Source: Halosegnis rubeus
GTDB taxonomy: Archaea > Halobacteriota > Halobacteria > Halobacteriales > Haloarculaceae
NCBI RefSeq assembly: GCF_009184545.1
Contig: NZ_QJOW01000002.1
Span: forward strand, 124,001 to 188,000
Length of the DNA stretch: 64,000 nucleotides
Reading direction: 5' to 3'
Made by a program: the position numbers and the translations under genes
The notes under the pieces: generated by a model
Databases searched by the model: none
Seen by the model: the letters and a program-made list of their open reading frames with translations, nothing else
Told to the model about the DNA's origin: nothing
In this document: piece after piece, positions 7,405 through 16,822 of the stretch
Layout of the letters: each line of letters starts with the position of its first letter
Numbering within the stretch: position 1 is the stretch's first letter

Positions 7405-8401
7405 CGACTCCGAGTGCGGCGAGCAGTCGTTCGTTCTCCTCGCGTTCGCGTACCGCCACCCGAACGTGTGAGTCAATTCCCCGGAAGGTAGTGGCGTCGC
7501 GAACAACGACACCCGACTCGCGCGCCCGCTCGATGAGCCGTTCGTGGTCGGGAACCTCCACGAGCAGGAAGGGGGAATCGCTCGGCGTGACGGTGAACTC
7601 CGTCGCGAGTGCGCGTTCGAGGAAGGCACGTTCGCGGGCCACGCGCTCGCGCGTCTCCCGGATGAACGCCGTATCGCGCATCGAGACGGTGCCGACGCGG
7701 GCGGCGGGCCAGCCGAGCGACCACGCCCGGCGTGCCGTTTCCAATCGCCCCGACTCCCGTCCGTCGACGGCGAACCCTGCCCGAAGCCCCGGGAAGCCGA
7801 ACAGCTTCGTCAGCGAGCGCGCGACGACAACCCCCGGTTCGCCAGCGAGCGACGGCTCGTCGGTGAAGCCGAGAAACGCCTCGTCGGCGACGAGGAGTGT
7901 GTCGCGTTTCCGACACCGGACTGCGAACTCGCGGAGCCGGTCGGCGTCGTAGCTGTCGCCGGTCGGATTGTTCGGGTTACAGACGACCGCGAGCGCGTGA
8001 GGTTCGGGGTCGCGGTCGAGCAGGGCGTCGTGGGGAACGAGCGTCGGCTCGCCGCCCTGTAACTCGACTTCGCGGGCGTACTCCCCGAAGCTCGGGTACG
8101 GGACGAGCGCCGACTCGCCCGGTCGTATCGCCGTCGCAATTGCGAGCCGGAGCGCGGCCAACCCGCCGGCGGTCGGGACGATCTGCTCGTGCGCACAGCC
8201 GACGTACTCGGCGGCGGCGGCCCGGAAGTTGGGATAGTCGTCGGGAGGGTACGAGCGAGATTCGGCGAAGGCGTCGTTGTAGGCTGCGCGCGCCCTGTCG
8301 GGTACGCGGGTGTTGACGTTGGCCGAGAAGTCGAGCACGTCGGGGTCGTCGCTGGAGCCGTGGGGGACCCGCCCGACCGAATCGACGCTGTCGGGGTCCA
8401 T
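7391..8401 (-). CDS. cobD: L-threonine-O-3-phosphate decarboxylase (class I/II aminotransferase fold)
   Basis: A 336-residue PLP enzyme expected to make (R)-1-aminopropan-2-ol phosphate, the linker used by CbiB. It begins with DPDSVDSVGRVPHGSS and has FSANVN, VVCNPNNPTGD, the aspartate in LLVADEAFLGF and the PLP lysine in SLTKLFGFPGLRAG. It resembles histidinol-phosphate aminotransferase, but the opening block and the cbiZ/cobY neighbours favour CobD. The ATG at 8399-8401 overlaps the TGA of cobY (8401-8403), so I prefer it to an upstream in-frame start. Confidence 0.88.
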   Translation of the reverse strand: MDPDSVDSVGRVPHGSSDDPDVLDFSANVNTRVPDRARAAYNDAFAESRSYPPDDYPNFRAAAAEYVGCAHEQIVPTAGGLAALRLAIATAIRPGESALVPYPSFGEYAREVELQGGEPTLVPHDALLDRDPEPHALAVVCNPNNPTGDSYDADRLREFAVRCRKRDTLLVADEAFLGFTDEPSLAGEPGVVVARSLTKLFGFPGLRAGFAVDGRESGRLETARRAWSLGWPAARVGTVSMRDTAFIRETRERVARERAFLERALATEFTVTPSDSPFLLVEVPDHERLIERARESGVVVRDATTFRGIDSHVRVAVREREENERLLAALGVDVSE

Positions 8402-8946
8402 CAGCAGAGCCGCTCCGCGACGGTCGCGTCGCTCGCGTAGTTCACGTTCACGGCCAGCCGGGCGTCCCACCGGCGGTCGATTCGGTCTGCCCCGTCACCG
8501 ACGAGGTTCAGTCCCGACGGCGACAGTTCCCGGCCCTCGACGGTGTGTGTCCGGTCCGGGCACACGTCGAGCGCACGCTGGAGCCGCGTCGGCACGCAGA
8601 CGCTCGTTGAGCGGTCGCGGTCCAGCAGGCTGTCGACGTGTTCTGCCGCGAGCAGGGGGAGGTCGGCGGCAGCAGTGACGGCGGGTGTCCCCACCGTTTC
8701 GAGGGCAGCTCCGAGGTCGGCGACGTACCCCTTGCCCGCGGTGTCGATGACGGTCGCGCGGTCGCGGACGTACGCGCGGGTCTCGGGTGTCTGTGGCGTG
8801 ACGGCGGCGTAGACGGTATCGACGCCCGAGGCGTCGAGCGCGTCGAGCACGCGCCCAACCATCGGCTCGCCGCCGACCTCGTACAGCGGCTTCTCGCCAG
8901 CGTCGAGCCGCGTCCCCTCGCCGCCACACAACACGAGTGCGTCCAT
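8401..8946 (-). CDS. cobY: GTP:adenosylcobinamide-phosphate guanylyltransferase, archaeal type
   Basis: A 181-residue nucleotidyltransferase that makes adenosylcobinamide-GDP; archaea use CobY in place of CobU. The N-terminus DALVLCGGEGTRLDAGEKPL is the NTP-binding loop with the conserved Lys, followed by EVGGEPMVGRVLDAL and the metal-binding AAADLPLL. The first ATG giving this N-terminus is at 8944-8946; longer frames upstream lack similarity. First gene of the leftward operon cobY-cobD-cbiZ-HAD-cbiB-cobS, with its start facing away from the truncated transporter at 9026. Confidence 0.92.
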   Translation of the reverse strand: MDALVLCGGEGTRLDAGEKPLYEVGGEPMVGRVLDALDASGVDTVYAAVTPQTPETRAYVRDRATVIDTAGKGYVADLGAALETVGTPAVTAAADLPLLAAEHVDSLLDRDRSTSVCVPTRLQRALDVCPDRTHTVEGRELSPSGLNLVGDGADRIDRRWDARLAVNVNYASDATVAERLC

Positions 8947-9025
8947 ACCCGCCCTTCGGAGGGCCGGCTGTTCGGTGTTTCGCCCGGATGGACAGCGCTT
9001 TCCTCGGCGGCCGAGTGGTCGGGGT

Positions 9026-9223
9026 ATGCTCGAACTCCCCTTCCTCGTCGGCGGGCTGTTCGGCGTGCGACACACGTTCGAGGCCGACCACGTCGCCGCC
9101 GTCGCCACCCTCGTCGAGGACGACGACCGACCCGTCACCGCCGGGCTCGCGTGGGGCGTCGGCCACTGTCTCCCGGTCCTCGCGCTCGGCGGCTTGTTTC
9201 TCGCGCTCGGCGTCTGGGTCTAA
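9026..9223 (+). pseudogene. Truncated nickel/cobalt-transporter-like fragment
   Basis: Only 65 residues: a hydrophobic start MLELPFLVGGLFGVRH, the motif RHTFEADHVAAVATLVE, then WGVGHCLPVLALGGLFLALG. The histidine-rich HxxEADH in an early helix resembles the HX4DH signature of NicO/HoxN-type Ni/Co transporters, normally over 200 residues. The frame stops after two helices and the rest is replaced by the convergent AAC(3) gene, whose stop codon overlaps it (CTAA at 9220-9223). It is probably a remnant; a genuine small membrane protein is possible. Position beside cobalamin genes fits a former cobalt importer. Confidence 0.6.
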
Positions 9224-10026
9224 CGGTTCACTTCGAGCCACTCGGTCGCGAACTCGAGGAGCGACGGCTGGTCGAACAGCACGGCGTCGGCGTTGCCGAC
9301 CGTCCCCGTCGCCGTGTCCTCGGGTCGCGCCTCCACGAACGCCTCGCCGCAGGCCGCGAAGTCGCTGTCGTCGTAGTCGGGTTCGGTGAACGTGACCCAC
9401 TCCCGTCGACCGTCGACGGTAATCGGCGCGCCGGCCTCGACGCGCCCGGCGTCGATGTCGGCGAGCTGTTCCGCGAGATGGAGCGAGGTGTTTCGCCCCC
9501 AGTCGCAGCCGAACATGAGCACTCGGCCGCCGAGGTTGCGCACGGTTGCGAGCGGCGACTCCGGTCCCATCCCGTCTTCGAGCGGGTGGTCGTTGGTGAT
9601 TCGGTCTGCGTCAGGCCCGAGCGCGGCAACGGAGTAGAGCGGGTGGGCACTCCGCACTGCGTCGTCGTAGCTCCGCAGACAGTCGGCAATCGCGCCCATC
9701 CCGCGCGTCGGCGTCGCGTCCGGACGATACGCGGGCGTCGCCGCCCGAATCGGGCCGTACCACGGCTCCGGGACGGGCGGATTCTCCCACTCGCTCGGGT
9801 CAGAGAGGTCCGTCGAGTGGGTGGGTACGACGATGGTCCCCTCGGAAACGGCACGGCGAAGCCCCTCGACTGCACCCTGCGCGCGGCCGGGCACCCATCC
9901 GAGTGCGGAGAGCGACGAGTGGACGAACAGCGTGTCGTCGGTCTCGACGCCCAACGCCCGGAGGTCGTCGGCGATTCGGTCGGGCGTGACCGGCGCGTCG
10001 CTTTCCGCGACCAGTTCCTCGGACAT
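9220..10026 (-). CDS. Aminoglycoside N3-acetyltransferase (AAC(3)) family protein
   Basis: A 268-residue acetyl-CoA-dependent N-acetyltransferase family member. The conserved opening DDTLFVHSSLSALGWVPG, VVPTHSTD, the block PTRGMGAIADCLR, RSAHPLYSVAALGPDA (with the family's conserved His) and the GPESPLA loop are all present. Many members in microbes not exposed to drugs act on unknown amines, so resistance should not be assumed. An in-frame ATG at 10053 would add nine residues; I chose 10026 because MSEELVAESDAPVTPD looks like a typical start, but either is possible. It follows the flavoprotein gene by under 50 bases and may be cotranscribed. Confidence 0.83.
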   Translation of the reverse strand: MSEELVAESDAPVTPDRIADDLRALGVETDDTLFVHSSLSALGWVPGRAQGAVEGLRRAVSEGTIVVPTHSTDLSDPSEWENPPVPEPWYGPIRAATPAYRPDATPTRGMGAIADCLRSYDDAVRSAHPLYSVAALGPDADRITNDHPLEDGMGPESPLATVRNLGGRVLMFGCDWGRNTSLHLAEQLADIDAGRVEAGAPITVDGRREWVTFTEPDYDDSDFAACGEAFVEARPEDTATGTVGNADAVLFDQPSLLEFATEWLEVNR

Positions 10027-10071
10027 ACTCCCTGCGAGTCGGGAGTCCGTCATAGGCTTTCTGCGTCCGCG

Positions 10072-11148
10072 TCAAAACATCGCACGCAGCTGCTCGCGGG
10101 AGAAGAGACTCGACGGCTCGTCCATGTGGACGCCGATTTCGCCGGAGAACGCCCGGAGTCCGAGCCGCTGGAGCGGTGCGGGCACCGAGTAGCCGGCCCG
10201 AACGGCGTGACCCAGCCGAATCTCGGTCCCCAGTTCCTCGCGCCACGCCGACTCGTACTCGGAGAGCGTCGCCGGGTCGGTCGGGTCGACGGTACGGGCG
10301 GCGTGGTCGGCGCTGCGCATCCCGTAGAGGATGCCGCCACCGGTGAACGGCTTCGTCTGGCCGGCGGCGTCACCGACGAGTAGCGACCGGCGACCGATGG
10401 TCCGCGAGGCGGGACCGACCGGAATCAGCCCGGAACACCGGCGGTCGATGGTCGCGTCGTAACCGGCGGTAAGCCGGTCGAACCGGGCGTTGAGGTCGTC
10501 GCCCGGCGAGACGGCCAGCCCGTACTCGACGCCGTCCTCGCCCCGCGGAATCCGCCACGCGAAGAACCCCGGCACGGTCAGGTGTACGTCGACGAACGCC
10601 TCGTGGTCCGGCTCGGGATCGAAGCCGAGGACGCCGTGGAGGAACTCGTCCGGTTCGGGAATCGAACACTGTTCGCGGACGCGCGAGCGCGGGCCGTCCG
10701 CGCCGACGACCATTCGCGCCTCGTGGCTCTCTGTTCCATCCGGCCCGCGCGCGGTGACGGTGACCGCCTCGCGACCCTCATCGACGGCGGTGACGGTGTG
10801 GCTGTCGCGCACGTCTGCGCCCGCGTCGCTCGCCGCTCGCGCGAGCGCGCGGTCGAGACCGACGCGGTCGACCGCGTTCGAAATCGGGCCGTCGCGGTAG
10901 AACGGGTACGCCCGCGAGTCCGGCCCGCCGAGGTGGAACCGCGCGCCCCGAATCTCGTTTTGGAACAGTTCCTCGCGTGCGCCGTCGGGGACGTACTCCC
11001 ACACGTCGAGCGAGACGTGGCCCGAACAGGCCAGCGGCTCGCCGATTGTTCCCTGTTCGAAGACGAGCACGTCGTGACCGCGCTCGCTCGCGCTCCGAGC
11101 GAACCGCGAGCCGGCGGGCCCAGCACCCACGACGACGAAATCGTGCAT
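10072..11148 (-). CDS. FAD-dependent geranylgeranyl reductase family protein
   Basis: 358 residues. The dinucleotide fold MHDFVVVGAGPAGSRFAR is at the N-terminus, followed by VVGADGPRSRVRE near residue 150 and the family block LLVGDAAGQTKPFTGGGILYG around residue 265. Archaeal relatives saturate geranylgeranyl chains of membrane lipids or menaquinone, so an isoprenoid reductase role is likely, though other FAD hydroxylases share the fold. Start is the ATG at 11146-11148; the GTG two codons earlier is less likely. It precedes the AAC(3) gene on the same strand. Confidence 0.82.
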   Translation of the reverse strand: MHDFVVVGAGPAGSRFARSASERGHDVLVFEQGTIGEPLACSGHVSLDVWEYVPDGAREELFQNEIRGARFHLGGPDSRAYPFYRDGPISNAVDRVGLDRALARAASDAGADVRDSHTVTAVDEGREAVTVTARGPDGTESHEARMVVGADGPRSRVREQCSIPEPDEFLHGVLGFDPEPDHEAFVDVHLTVPGFFAWRIPRGEDGVEYGLAVSPGDDLNARFDRLTAGYDATIDRRCSGLIPVGPASRTIGRRSLLVGDAAGQTKPFTGGGILYGMRSADHAARTVDPTDPATLSEYESAWREELGTEIRLGHAVRAGYSVPAPLQRLGLRAFSGEIGVHMDEPSSLFSREQLRAMF

Positions 11149-11192
11149 ACGCACTGTTCGCGAGCGCGAGTAAATGCCTTTCAGTCGCCGCC

Positions 11193-11873
11193 CTACTGCT
11201 CGTCCTCGCCGAGGAGTCGACGCAGCAGGATGACGGCTACGAGACCGACGGCCACGCCGGCGAGCACGCGCAGCCCCTCGTCGTCGTCGGAGAGTTCGGC
11301 CGCCTCCTCGCGGTCCGCTGCGGTTCGCGTCTCGGTCGCCTCGTCGGGTGTCTCGACCGACGGCTCGGACTCGACCGCCTCGACCTCGACTTCGGTTCCA
11401 TCCTCGCCTTCGGCCTTCGACTGTTCGGTCGCCGTCACCGCAATTTCGGTCTCCTCATCCTCGCTTTCCGCTCCGTCTCCCGCTTCGTCCGTCTCCTCAT
11501 CCTCGCCCGCTTCACTCTCTGCGTCGTCAGCCGCGGACTCGTCAGGCTCTTCCTCTTCTTCGGCTTCCGCCTCGGTTTCCTCCGGTTCGGCTTCTTCTTC
11601 CTCAGCGCCCGTTTCCTCCGGCTCGGCTTCTTCCTCCTCGGCGTCTGGCTCCCACGCCTCCCGTTCGTCTTCGCGCTCGGGGAGCCACCAGACGACGTTG
11701 TTTCCCTCCGTCTCGCGGTTGATGAGGCCCTCGTCGACGAGTCGCTGGAGCCGGGTTCGGGTCGTCCCGCGCGTCACCGGCAGATGGCTCGCGACCTCGG
11801 TGGTCGTCATCTGTGGCGCGCTGTTCGACCGCAACACCTCGAGAATCGTCTCGTCATCGACAGCCGTGCTCAT
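11193..11873 (-). CDS. Membrane-anchored winged-helix protein with Glu-rich linker
   Basis: 226 residues in three parts. Residues 1-70 form a winged helix-turn-helix (ETILEVLRSN, TTTEVASHLPVTRGTTRTRL, LVDEGLINRETEGNNVVWW). About 80-195 is a low-complexity linker of Glu/Ala/Asp, and the last 25 residues form one membrane helix (LRVLAGVAVGLVAVILLRRLL) with a short charged tail. This predicts a DNA-binding head tethered to the inside of the membrane. Start is the ATG at 11871-11873, about 25 bases after a CTTAAGTT element, suggesting a leaderless mRNA. The family looks haloarchaeal; the regulon is unknown. Confidence 0.75.
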   Translation of the reverse strand: MSTAVDDETILEVLRSNSAPQMTTTEVASHLPVTRGTTRTRLQRLVDEGLINRETEGNNVVWWLPEREDEREAWEPDAEEEEAEPEETGAEEEEAEPEETEAEAEEEEEPDESAADDAESEAGEDEETDEAGDGAESEDEETEIAVTATEQSKAEGEDGTEVEVEAVESEPSVETPDEATETRTAADREEAAELSDDDEGLRVLAGVAVGLVAVILLRRLLGEDEQ

Positions 11874-11917
11874 ACCCGAGAAAACGACGGCATCCAACTT
11901 AAGTTATCCAGCCGACG

Positions 11918-12922
11918 TTACGCGCCCAGCGTCACCGGCTCGTCGGCGTACTCCGCGCTGAAGTACGCGCCAATCGTCACCGTCCGGTCCGTGCCGAATC
12001 GGAGCGCAATATCCGGGCGCGGCCAGTTGTACTCGACCGAATCGGGTCGCTCGCGGCTCACGCTGACGGTGCTGTTCCCCGGGGCGACGTACATCGTCTC
12101 GTCGGGGGCGAGCGGGCTATCGAGTCCAGCCTCCAGTCCCACGAACGTCGCGTTGATGCTCGCGCTCCCGGTGTTGGTCACTTCGAGAACGCCGCCCTCG
12201 TTGACGACCGAGACGGAGGGTGCCTCGCCGGTCCAGTCCGGTTCGCTCGCAGTGGCGGAGCCGACGTCGGTCAGACTCGTCTCGATAGCGACCGACTGCG
12301 ACTGCCCCTGTATCGTCTGGGTCAGGTCGATGTCGATGTGCCGGACGCGGCCCTCGGCGTCGACGAGCATCTGACCGTCGACGGTGCCGTTGATGCCGGC
12401 GACGCGGAAGCCGGTCGTCTCGTACTCGCGCACGCTGACGCCGTTCCACTCCGTCCCGCCCGCCGCGTCGAAGGCGACCTGCTGAATGATGGTCCGCGGG
12501 AACTGCTCGGCCGCGCGGAGCGTGCTTCCGGTTCGTGAGTCCGAGAGGGCGATGGAGACGTTACCGGCGAGCGCGCTGTAGGTCGACTGCTCACCGCGCT
12601 GGGTGCGTACCTCCGCGCTGTCGGCGTCACGCCACACCGACCGGCTCGCGCCGTTCGAGGAACGCTGGGTCGCTATGGTCCCCGAAGAGCCGCTGTGTAT
12701 CTCGAAGCTCCCGGTCGTCCCGCCCGTCTCGACCGTCTGCTCGTAGCTGTACCGGCTCGACGCGACCGCTTCCGCGTGGGTCTGGACGGCCAGCGAAACG
12801 TCCTCGACGCCCGTTTCGTTGTACCCGTCGGCGATCGGTCCCGTGGACGTATCGCCCACCAACCCGCCACAGCCGGCGAGCGCGACGGCGAGGAAGACTG
12901 CCACTACGGCGTATTGGTTCAC
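11918..12922 (-). CDS. Secreted lipoprotein of unknown function
   Basis: 334 residues with a hydrophobic signal peptide and lipobox LAGC (Cys18), so it should be lipid-anchored outside the membrane. No twin-arginine pair is seen, suggesting Sec export. The body is rich in Ser/Thr/Gly and beta-strand-like segments, with VSVREYETTGFRVAGINGTV and RVRHIDIDLTQT in the middle and a C-terminal domain starting near APSVSVVNEGGVLEVTNTGS that resembles an immunoglobulin-like fold. I recognise a haloarchaeal lipoprotein type but no function. A TTAAT element about 28 bases upstream suggests its own promoter. Confidence 0.75.
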   Translation of the reverse strand: MNQYAVVAVFLAVALAGCGGLVGDTSTGPIADGYNETGVEDVSLAVQTHAEAVASSRYSYEQTVETGGTTGSFEIHSGSSGTIATQRSSNGASRSVWRDADSAEVRTQRGEQSTYSALAGNVSIALSDSRTGSTLRAAEQFPRTIIQQVAFDAAGGTEWNGVSVREYETTGFRVAGINGTVDGQMLVDAEGRVRHIDIDLTQTIQGQSQSVAIETSLTDVGSATASEPDWTGEAPSVSVVNEGGVLEVTNTGSASINATFVGLEAGLDSPLAPDETMYVAPGNSTVSVSRERPDSVEYNWPRPDIALRFGTDRTVTIGAYFSAEYADEPVTLGA

Positions 12923-13010
12923 AACTCACTGTCGCCCGATAGCCCATTAAGAACGTTGGTCGGCTCACGAGCCGAAATTCGGCCACTTCGAGCGTTCACA
13001 GTCGGGTCGA

Positions 13011-15968
13011 CTACTCTGCCACCGGCGTCTCTGCCTCCTTCAGCTCGTGACGGCGACTGTCAGAGCGTGGTCCCTCAAGCTCGACGCCCGGGAGCAGGTC
13101 GCGCAGATACCGACCCGTGTGGGAGTCGTCGTTTTCCGCAACCGCCTCGGGGGTTCCCTCGGCGACGAGGTCGCCGCCGTGTTCGCCACCCTCCGGACCG
13201 AGATCGATGATGTGGTCGGCGTTCTTCACGAGGTCGAGCTCGTGTTCTACGACCGCGACGGTGTTGCCATCGTCGGTCAGCCGCTGGAGCACCTCGATGA
13301 GCTTGCGCTCGTCGGCCGAGTGGAGGCCCGTCGTCGGCTCGTCGAGCAGATACAGCGTCTCGCCTTTGTCCTGTTTGCCGAGTTCCTCGGCCAGCTTCAC
13401 GCGCTGTGCCTCCCCGCCCGAGAGCGTCGTCGACGGCTGGCCCAGTCGCATGTAGCCGAGACCAACGTCCTTCAGCAGCTGAAGCCGACGGCGCAGCCCG
13501 CTGTGGGACTCGAAGAAGTCGTACGCCTCGTCCACCTCCATGTCGAGCACGTCCGAGATGGTCTCGCCCTTGTAGGTCACGTCGAGCGTCTCGTCGTTGT
13601 AGCGCGCCCCGTCACACTCCTCGCAGGGGACGTGCACGTCCGACAGGAAGTTCATGTCGATTTTGACGGTTCCCTGCCCGCCACAGGCCTCACACCGGCC
13701 GCCCTTGACGTTGAACGAGAAGCGGCCCTTCTCGTAGCCGCGCTGTTTCGACAGCTTCGTCTCGGCGAACAGCTCGCGGATGTGGTCGAAGACGCCGGTG
13801 TAGGTCGCGGGGTTCGACCGCGGCGTTCGTCCGATGGGCGACTGGTCGATGAGCCGGACGCCGCGAATCCGGTCGATGCCCTCGATGTCGTCGTGTTCGC
13901 CCGGATTCACGTCGCTGTCGTTCATCCGCTTGCGAAGGCCCTTGTACAGAATCTCGTGCAGCAGCGTTGACTTGCCCGACCCGGAGACGCCCGTAATCGC
14001 CGTGAAACAGCCGAGCGGAACCTCCACGTCGAGGTCAGCGAGGTTGTGCTGGCGCGCGCCCCGAATCGTCAGGTAGCCGTCGGCCTCGCGGCGCGTCTCG
14101 GGCACGGGAATCCCGCGCTCGCCGGAGAGATACTCCCCGGTGACCGATTCCTCCTCGGCCATGATGTCCGACACGTCGCCGTGGGAGACGATTTCGCCGC
14201 CGCGCTTCCCCGGCCCGGGACCCATGTCGATGACGTTGTCCGCCCGCCACATCGTCTCCTCGTCGTGTTCGACCACGATGAGCGTGTTCCCCAGGTCGCG
14301 CAACCCTTCGAGCGTGTCGAGCAGCTTGTCGTTGTCGCGCTGGTGAAGCCCGATGGATGGCTCGTCCAGCACGTAGAGTACCCCGACCAGCCCGGAGCCG
14401 ACCTGCGTCGCCAGCCGAATCCGCTGGCTCTCCCCGCCCGAGAGCGTGGCGGCCTCGCGGTCGAGCGTCAGGTATTCGAGCCCGACCTCCTCCATGAAGC
14501 CGAGACGCGCGCGAATCTCCTTGCAGATCTCCTCGGCAATCTTGCGGTCGCGCTCGGTCAGTTCCGCCTCCAGCCCTTCGAAGTATTCGAGCGCGTCGCC
14601 GATGGAGAGTTCGTTGATTTCGGTGATGTCGGTCCCGTTGACGAGCACGGCCCGCGACTCCGGTCGGAGCCGCGTCCCGTCGCAGGCGGGACAGGTCGTC
14701 GTCGCCATGTACTCCTCGATGTGGTCACGGGCACGGTCGGAGTCCGTCTCGACGTGTCGCCGCGAGAGGTTCCCCATCACGCCTTCGAACCTCTCGGACT
14801 TCTCGCGCACGCCGTTCTTGGTGCGCCAGGAGAACTCCACGATGTCGTTGGTACCGTAGAGGAACTGCTCTCGAATCTCCTTGTCTAACTCCTCGAAGGG
14901 CGTCTCGACGCTCACGCCGAAGTGCTCCGCGACGTTGTCGATTTGGCGCTGGTAGTACTTCCGGTTGTACGACCACGGCTCGAACACGTCTTTCAGCGGC
15001 TTCGACGGGTCCTGTACGACCAACCGCTCGTCCACGCTCTTCGACTCCCCGATCCCTTCACACTCGGGACACGCGCCGTGGGGGCTGTTGAACGAGAACG
15101 ACCGCGTCTCCAACTCGGGCAGGTCGATTCCGCAGTGGGTGCAGGCGAGGTCCTCGGAGAAGGTGACGACGAGTCGGTCGTCGCTCTCGCCAGCCAAGTC
15201 GCCGGTCGAGCGCGTCTCGCGACCCAACTCGGTGTCTTCGGGCGGGTCGGGGAGGATGAGCTTCAACGCGCCGTCGGCCTCCTCGAGGGCGGTCTCGACG
15301 GAGTCTGTGATTCGCGACCGCGCATCCGCGGAGAGTTTCACGCGGTCGACGACGACGTCGACGGTGTGGTTGTAGTTCTCGTCCAAGTCGGGACGCTCCG
15401 TCGTCAGGTCGTACGCCTCGCCGTCGACCTCGACCCGCGAGTACCCCTCGCTCACGAGGTCGTCGAACCGGTCCTCGAAGGCTCCCTTCTGGTCGCGCAC
15501 GACGGGCGCGGCGATTTTCGCGCGGGTTCCCTCGGGGAGTTCGAGCAGTCGTGACACCATGTTCTGGGCCGACTGCTCCCCGACGGGACGGCCACACTCG
15601 GGACAGTGTGGATTGCCGATGCGGGCGTACAGCAGGCGGAGGTAGTCGTGGAGTTCGGTGACGGTCCCGACCGTCGAGCGGGGGTTGTTGGCGGCGTTCT
15701 TCTGGTCGATGGAGATGGCCGGCGAGAGCCCCTCGACGTTCTCGACCTGCGGCTTGTCCATCTGGCCGAGGAAGTTGCGCGCGTACGCGGACAGCGATTC
15801 GATGTAGCGGCGCTGGCCCTCGGCGTACACCGTCTCGAAGGCGAGCGAGGACTTGCCCGACCCCGACAAGCCCGTGACGACGGTAAAGGAGTCGCGAGGA
15901 ATCTCGATATCGATGTCCTTGAGGTTGTGTTCTTCGGCCCCACGGACCTCGATGTGGTCTTTACTCAT
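13011..15968 (-). CDS. uvrA: Excinuclease ABC subunit A
   Basis: A 985-residue damage-recognition ATPase of nucleotide excision repair. Two ABC modules are visible: Walker [13 protein letters not shown] near residue 35 and [13 protein letters not shown] near 665, with signatures [14 protein letters not shown] and [16 protein letters not shown] and Walker B regions [13 protein letters not shown] and [13 protein letters not shown]. Zinc-binding Cys pairs occur in CTHCGID...CPECEG and CEACGG...CEECDG. The length is full. Haloarchaea carry bacterial-type UvrABC; uvrB and uvrC are not in the window. Monocistronic as far as can be seen. Confidence 0.97.
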   Translation of the reverse strand: MSKDHIEVRGAEEHNLKDIDIEIPRDSFTVVTGLSGSGKSSLAFETVYAEGQRRYIESLSAYARNFLGQMDKPQVENVEGLSPAISIDQKNAANNPRSTVGTVTELHDYLRLLYARIGNPHCPECGRPVGEQSAQNMVSRLLELPEGTRAKIAAPVVRDQKGAFEDRFDDLVSEGYSRVEVDGEAYDLTTERPDLDENYNHTVDVVVDRVKLSADARSRITDSVETALEEADGALKLILPDPPEDTELGRETRSTGDLAGESDDRLVVTFSEDLACTHCGIDLPELETRSFSFNSPHGACPECEGIGESKSVDERLVVQDPSKPLKDVFEPWSYNRKYYQRQIDNVAEHFGVSVETPFEELDKEIREQFLYGTNDIVEFSWRTKNGVREKSERFEGVMGNLSRRHVETDSDRARDHIEEYMATTTCPACDGTRLRPESRAVLVNGTDITEINELSIGDALEYFEGLEAELTERDRKIAEEICKEIRARLGFMEEVGLEYLTLDREAATLSGGESQRIRLATQVGSGLVGVLYVLDEPSIGLHQRDNDKLLDTLEGLRDLGNTLIVVEHDEETMWRADNVIDMGPGPGKRGGEIVSHGDVSDIMAEEESVTGEYLSGERGIPVPETRREADGYLTIRGARQHNLADLDVEVPLGCFTAITGVSGSGKSTLLHEILYKGLRKRMNDSDVNPGEHDDIEGIDRIRGVRLIDQSPIGRTPRSNPATYTGVFDHIRELFAETKLSKQRGYEKGRFSFNVKGGRCEACGGQGTVKIDMNFLSDVHVPCEECDGARYNDETLDVTYKGETISDVLDMEVDEAYDFFESHSGLRRRLQLLKDVGLGYMRLGQPSTTLSGGEAQRVKLAEELGKQDKGETLYLLDEPTTGLHSADERKLIEVLQRLTDDGNTVAVVEHELDLVKNADHIIDLGPEGGEHGGDLVAEGTPEAVAENDDSHTGRYLRDLLPGVELEGPRSDSRRHELKEAETPVAE

Positions 15969-16034
15969 TACGCGAATCGAGGGACGCGCGAACGGAAACC
16001 CTGTCGGTCACGCGTCTGACATGGGTGGCGAGTC

Positions 16035-16041
16035 CTTTTTA
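16035..16041 (+). promoter_or_regulatory. TATA box of the LURP-one gene
   Basis: CTTTTTA ends 23 bases before the ATG at 16065, suitable for a leaderless transcript. The divergent uvrA gene starts at 15968. Confidence 0.5.
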
Positions 16042-16064
16042 CCCCTCCCCGAGACGACACGCGC

Positions 16065-16637
16065 ATGTCCTCCTACGACATCAGCGGCATCGAACTGATG
16101 GACGCCTCCTACACCGTCCAGCAGAGTCTCATCCGCAACAAGTACAAAGCGACGGATTCGACCGGCAACGTCGTCCTGCGGGGGAAACAGAAGATGTTCA
16201 AGCTGAAAGAGGAGTTCCCGTTCGTCGACGGCGACGGAACGGACGTATTCACGGTTAAGGCCGGCGGTATCCTCGACGTGGCCGGCGATTACATGCTCAC
16301 TGACAGCCAGACCGGCCAGAACCTCGTCATCCTCGATAACGACTACTCGATCTTTCAGGACACGTGGACGATTCGCGACGCCGACTCCGAGCGCGCGCTC
16401 GCGAAAATCGACTCCCGTGGCGCTGCTGTCACGCTCGCGCGGAACTTCCTCCCGTTCGGCTATCTCATCCCGCACAAGTACGAAATCACCGACGCAGACG
16501 GCGATCACGTCGGCAGCATCCACGGGAAGTTCTCTCTGCGGGACACATACACCATCGACCTCGACGACACGAGCGACGTGCCGAAAGAGCCGGTCGTCGC
16601 CGCCGCGATGGTTATCGACGCGATTCAGAACAACTGA
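16065..16637 (+). CDS. LURP-one-related (tubby/scramblase-like fold) protein
   Basis: 190 residues with the family pattern: [20 protein letters not shown] near the start, then [17 protein letters not shown], a repeated strand pattern through [19 protein letters not shown], and a hydrophobic segment IDAIQNN at the end. The fold is a 12-strand barrel around a central helix; molecular roles in archaea are unknown, with membrane or lipid association often suggested. Its TGA overlaps the ATG of the next small gene (TGATG, 16635-16639), indicating coupled translation. Confidence 0.85.
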   Translation: MSSYDISGIELMDASYTVQQSLIRNKYKATDSTGNVVLRGKQKMFKLKEEFPFVDGDGTDVFTVKAGGILDVAGDYMLTDSQTGQNLVILDNDYSIFQDTWTIRDADSERALAKIDSRGAAVTLARNFLPFGYLIPHKYEITDADGDHVGSIHGKFSLRDTYTIDLDDTSDVPKEPVVAAAMVIDAIQNN

Positions 16638-16822
16638 TGGGCGACGCGGGCGCCGACGAGGGACTCCCTCACCCCGAGCGGCTCGCCATCGGTATCGCCC
16701 TCGGTACGGGATTCGGCGCTGCCCTCGGTGTCGCACTCGACGACATCGCTGTCGGTATCGCCATCGGGATGGGTGCCGGCATCTCCATCGGCGTCGCGCT
16801 CGCGGCCGTCGACGACGCGTAA
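16637..16822 (+). CDS. Small glycine-zipper membrane protein
   Basis: 61 residues: a short acidic head ([16 protein letters not shown]) then an almost uninterrupted stretch of Gly/Ala/Ile/Val with GxxxG spacing (GIALGTGFGAALGV and AIGMGAGISIGVALAA), which suggests two packed membrane helices. The start overlaps the end of the LURP-one gene, so the pair probably acts together; a membrane partner would fit a lipid-related role for that protein. Its TAA directly abuts the stop of the PIN-domain gene on the other strand. No family name recognised. Confidence 0.72.
   Translation: MGDAGADEGLPHPERLAIGIALGTGFGAALGVALDDIAVGIAIGMGAGISIGVALAAVDDA

Noticed and set aside
8638-10383. Long open frame on the plus strand (about 580 codons)
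   Set aside because: It is antisense to cobY, the AAC(3) gene and the flavoprotein gene; composition is Arg/Gly-rich with no family motif, as expected from GC-biased codons.
11420-11660. Repetitive GAG/TCC-rich DNA that looks like a minisatellite
   Set aside because: It encodes the Glu/Ala-rich linker of the winged-helix protein; low complexity at protein level explains it.
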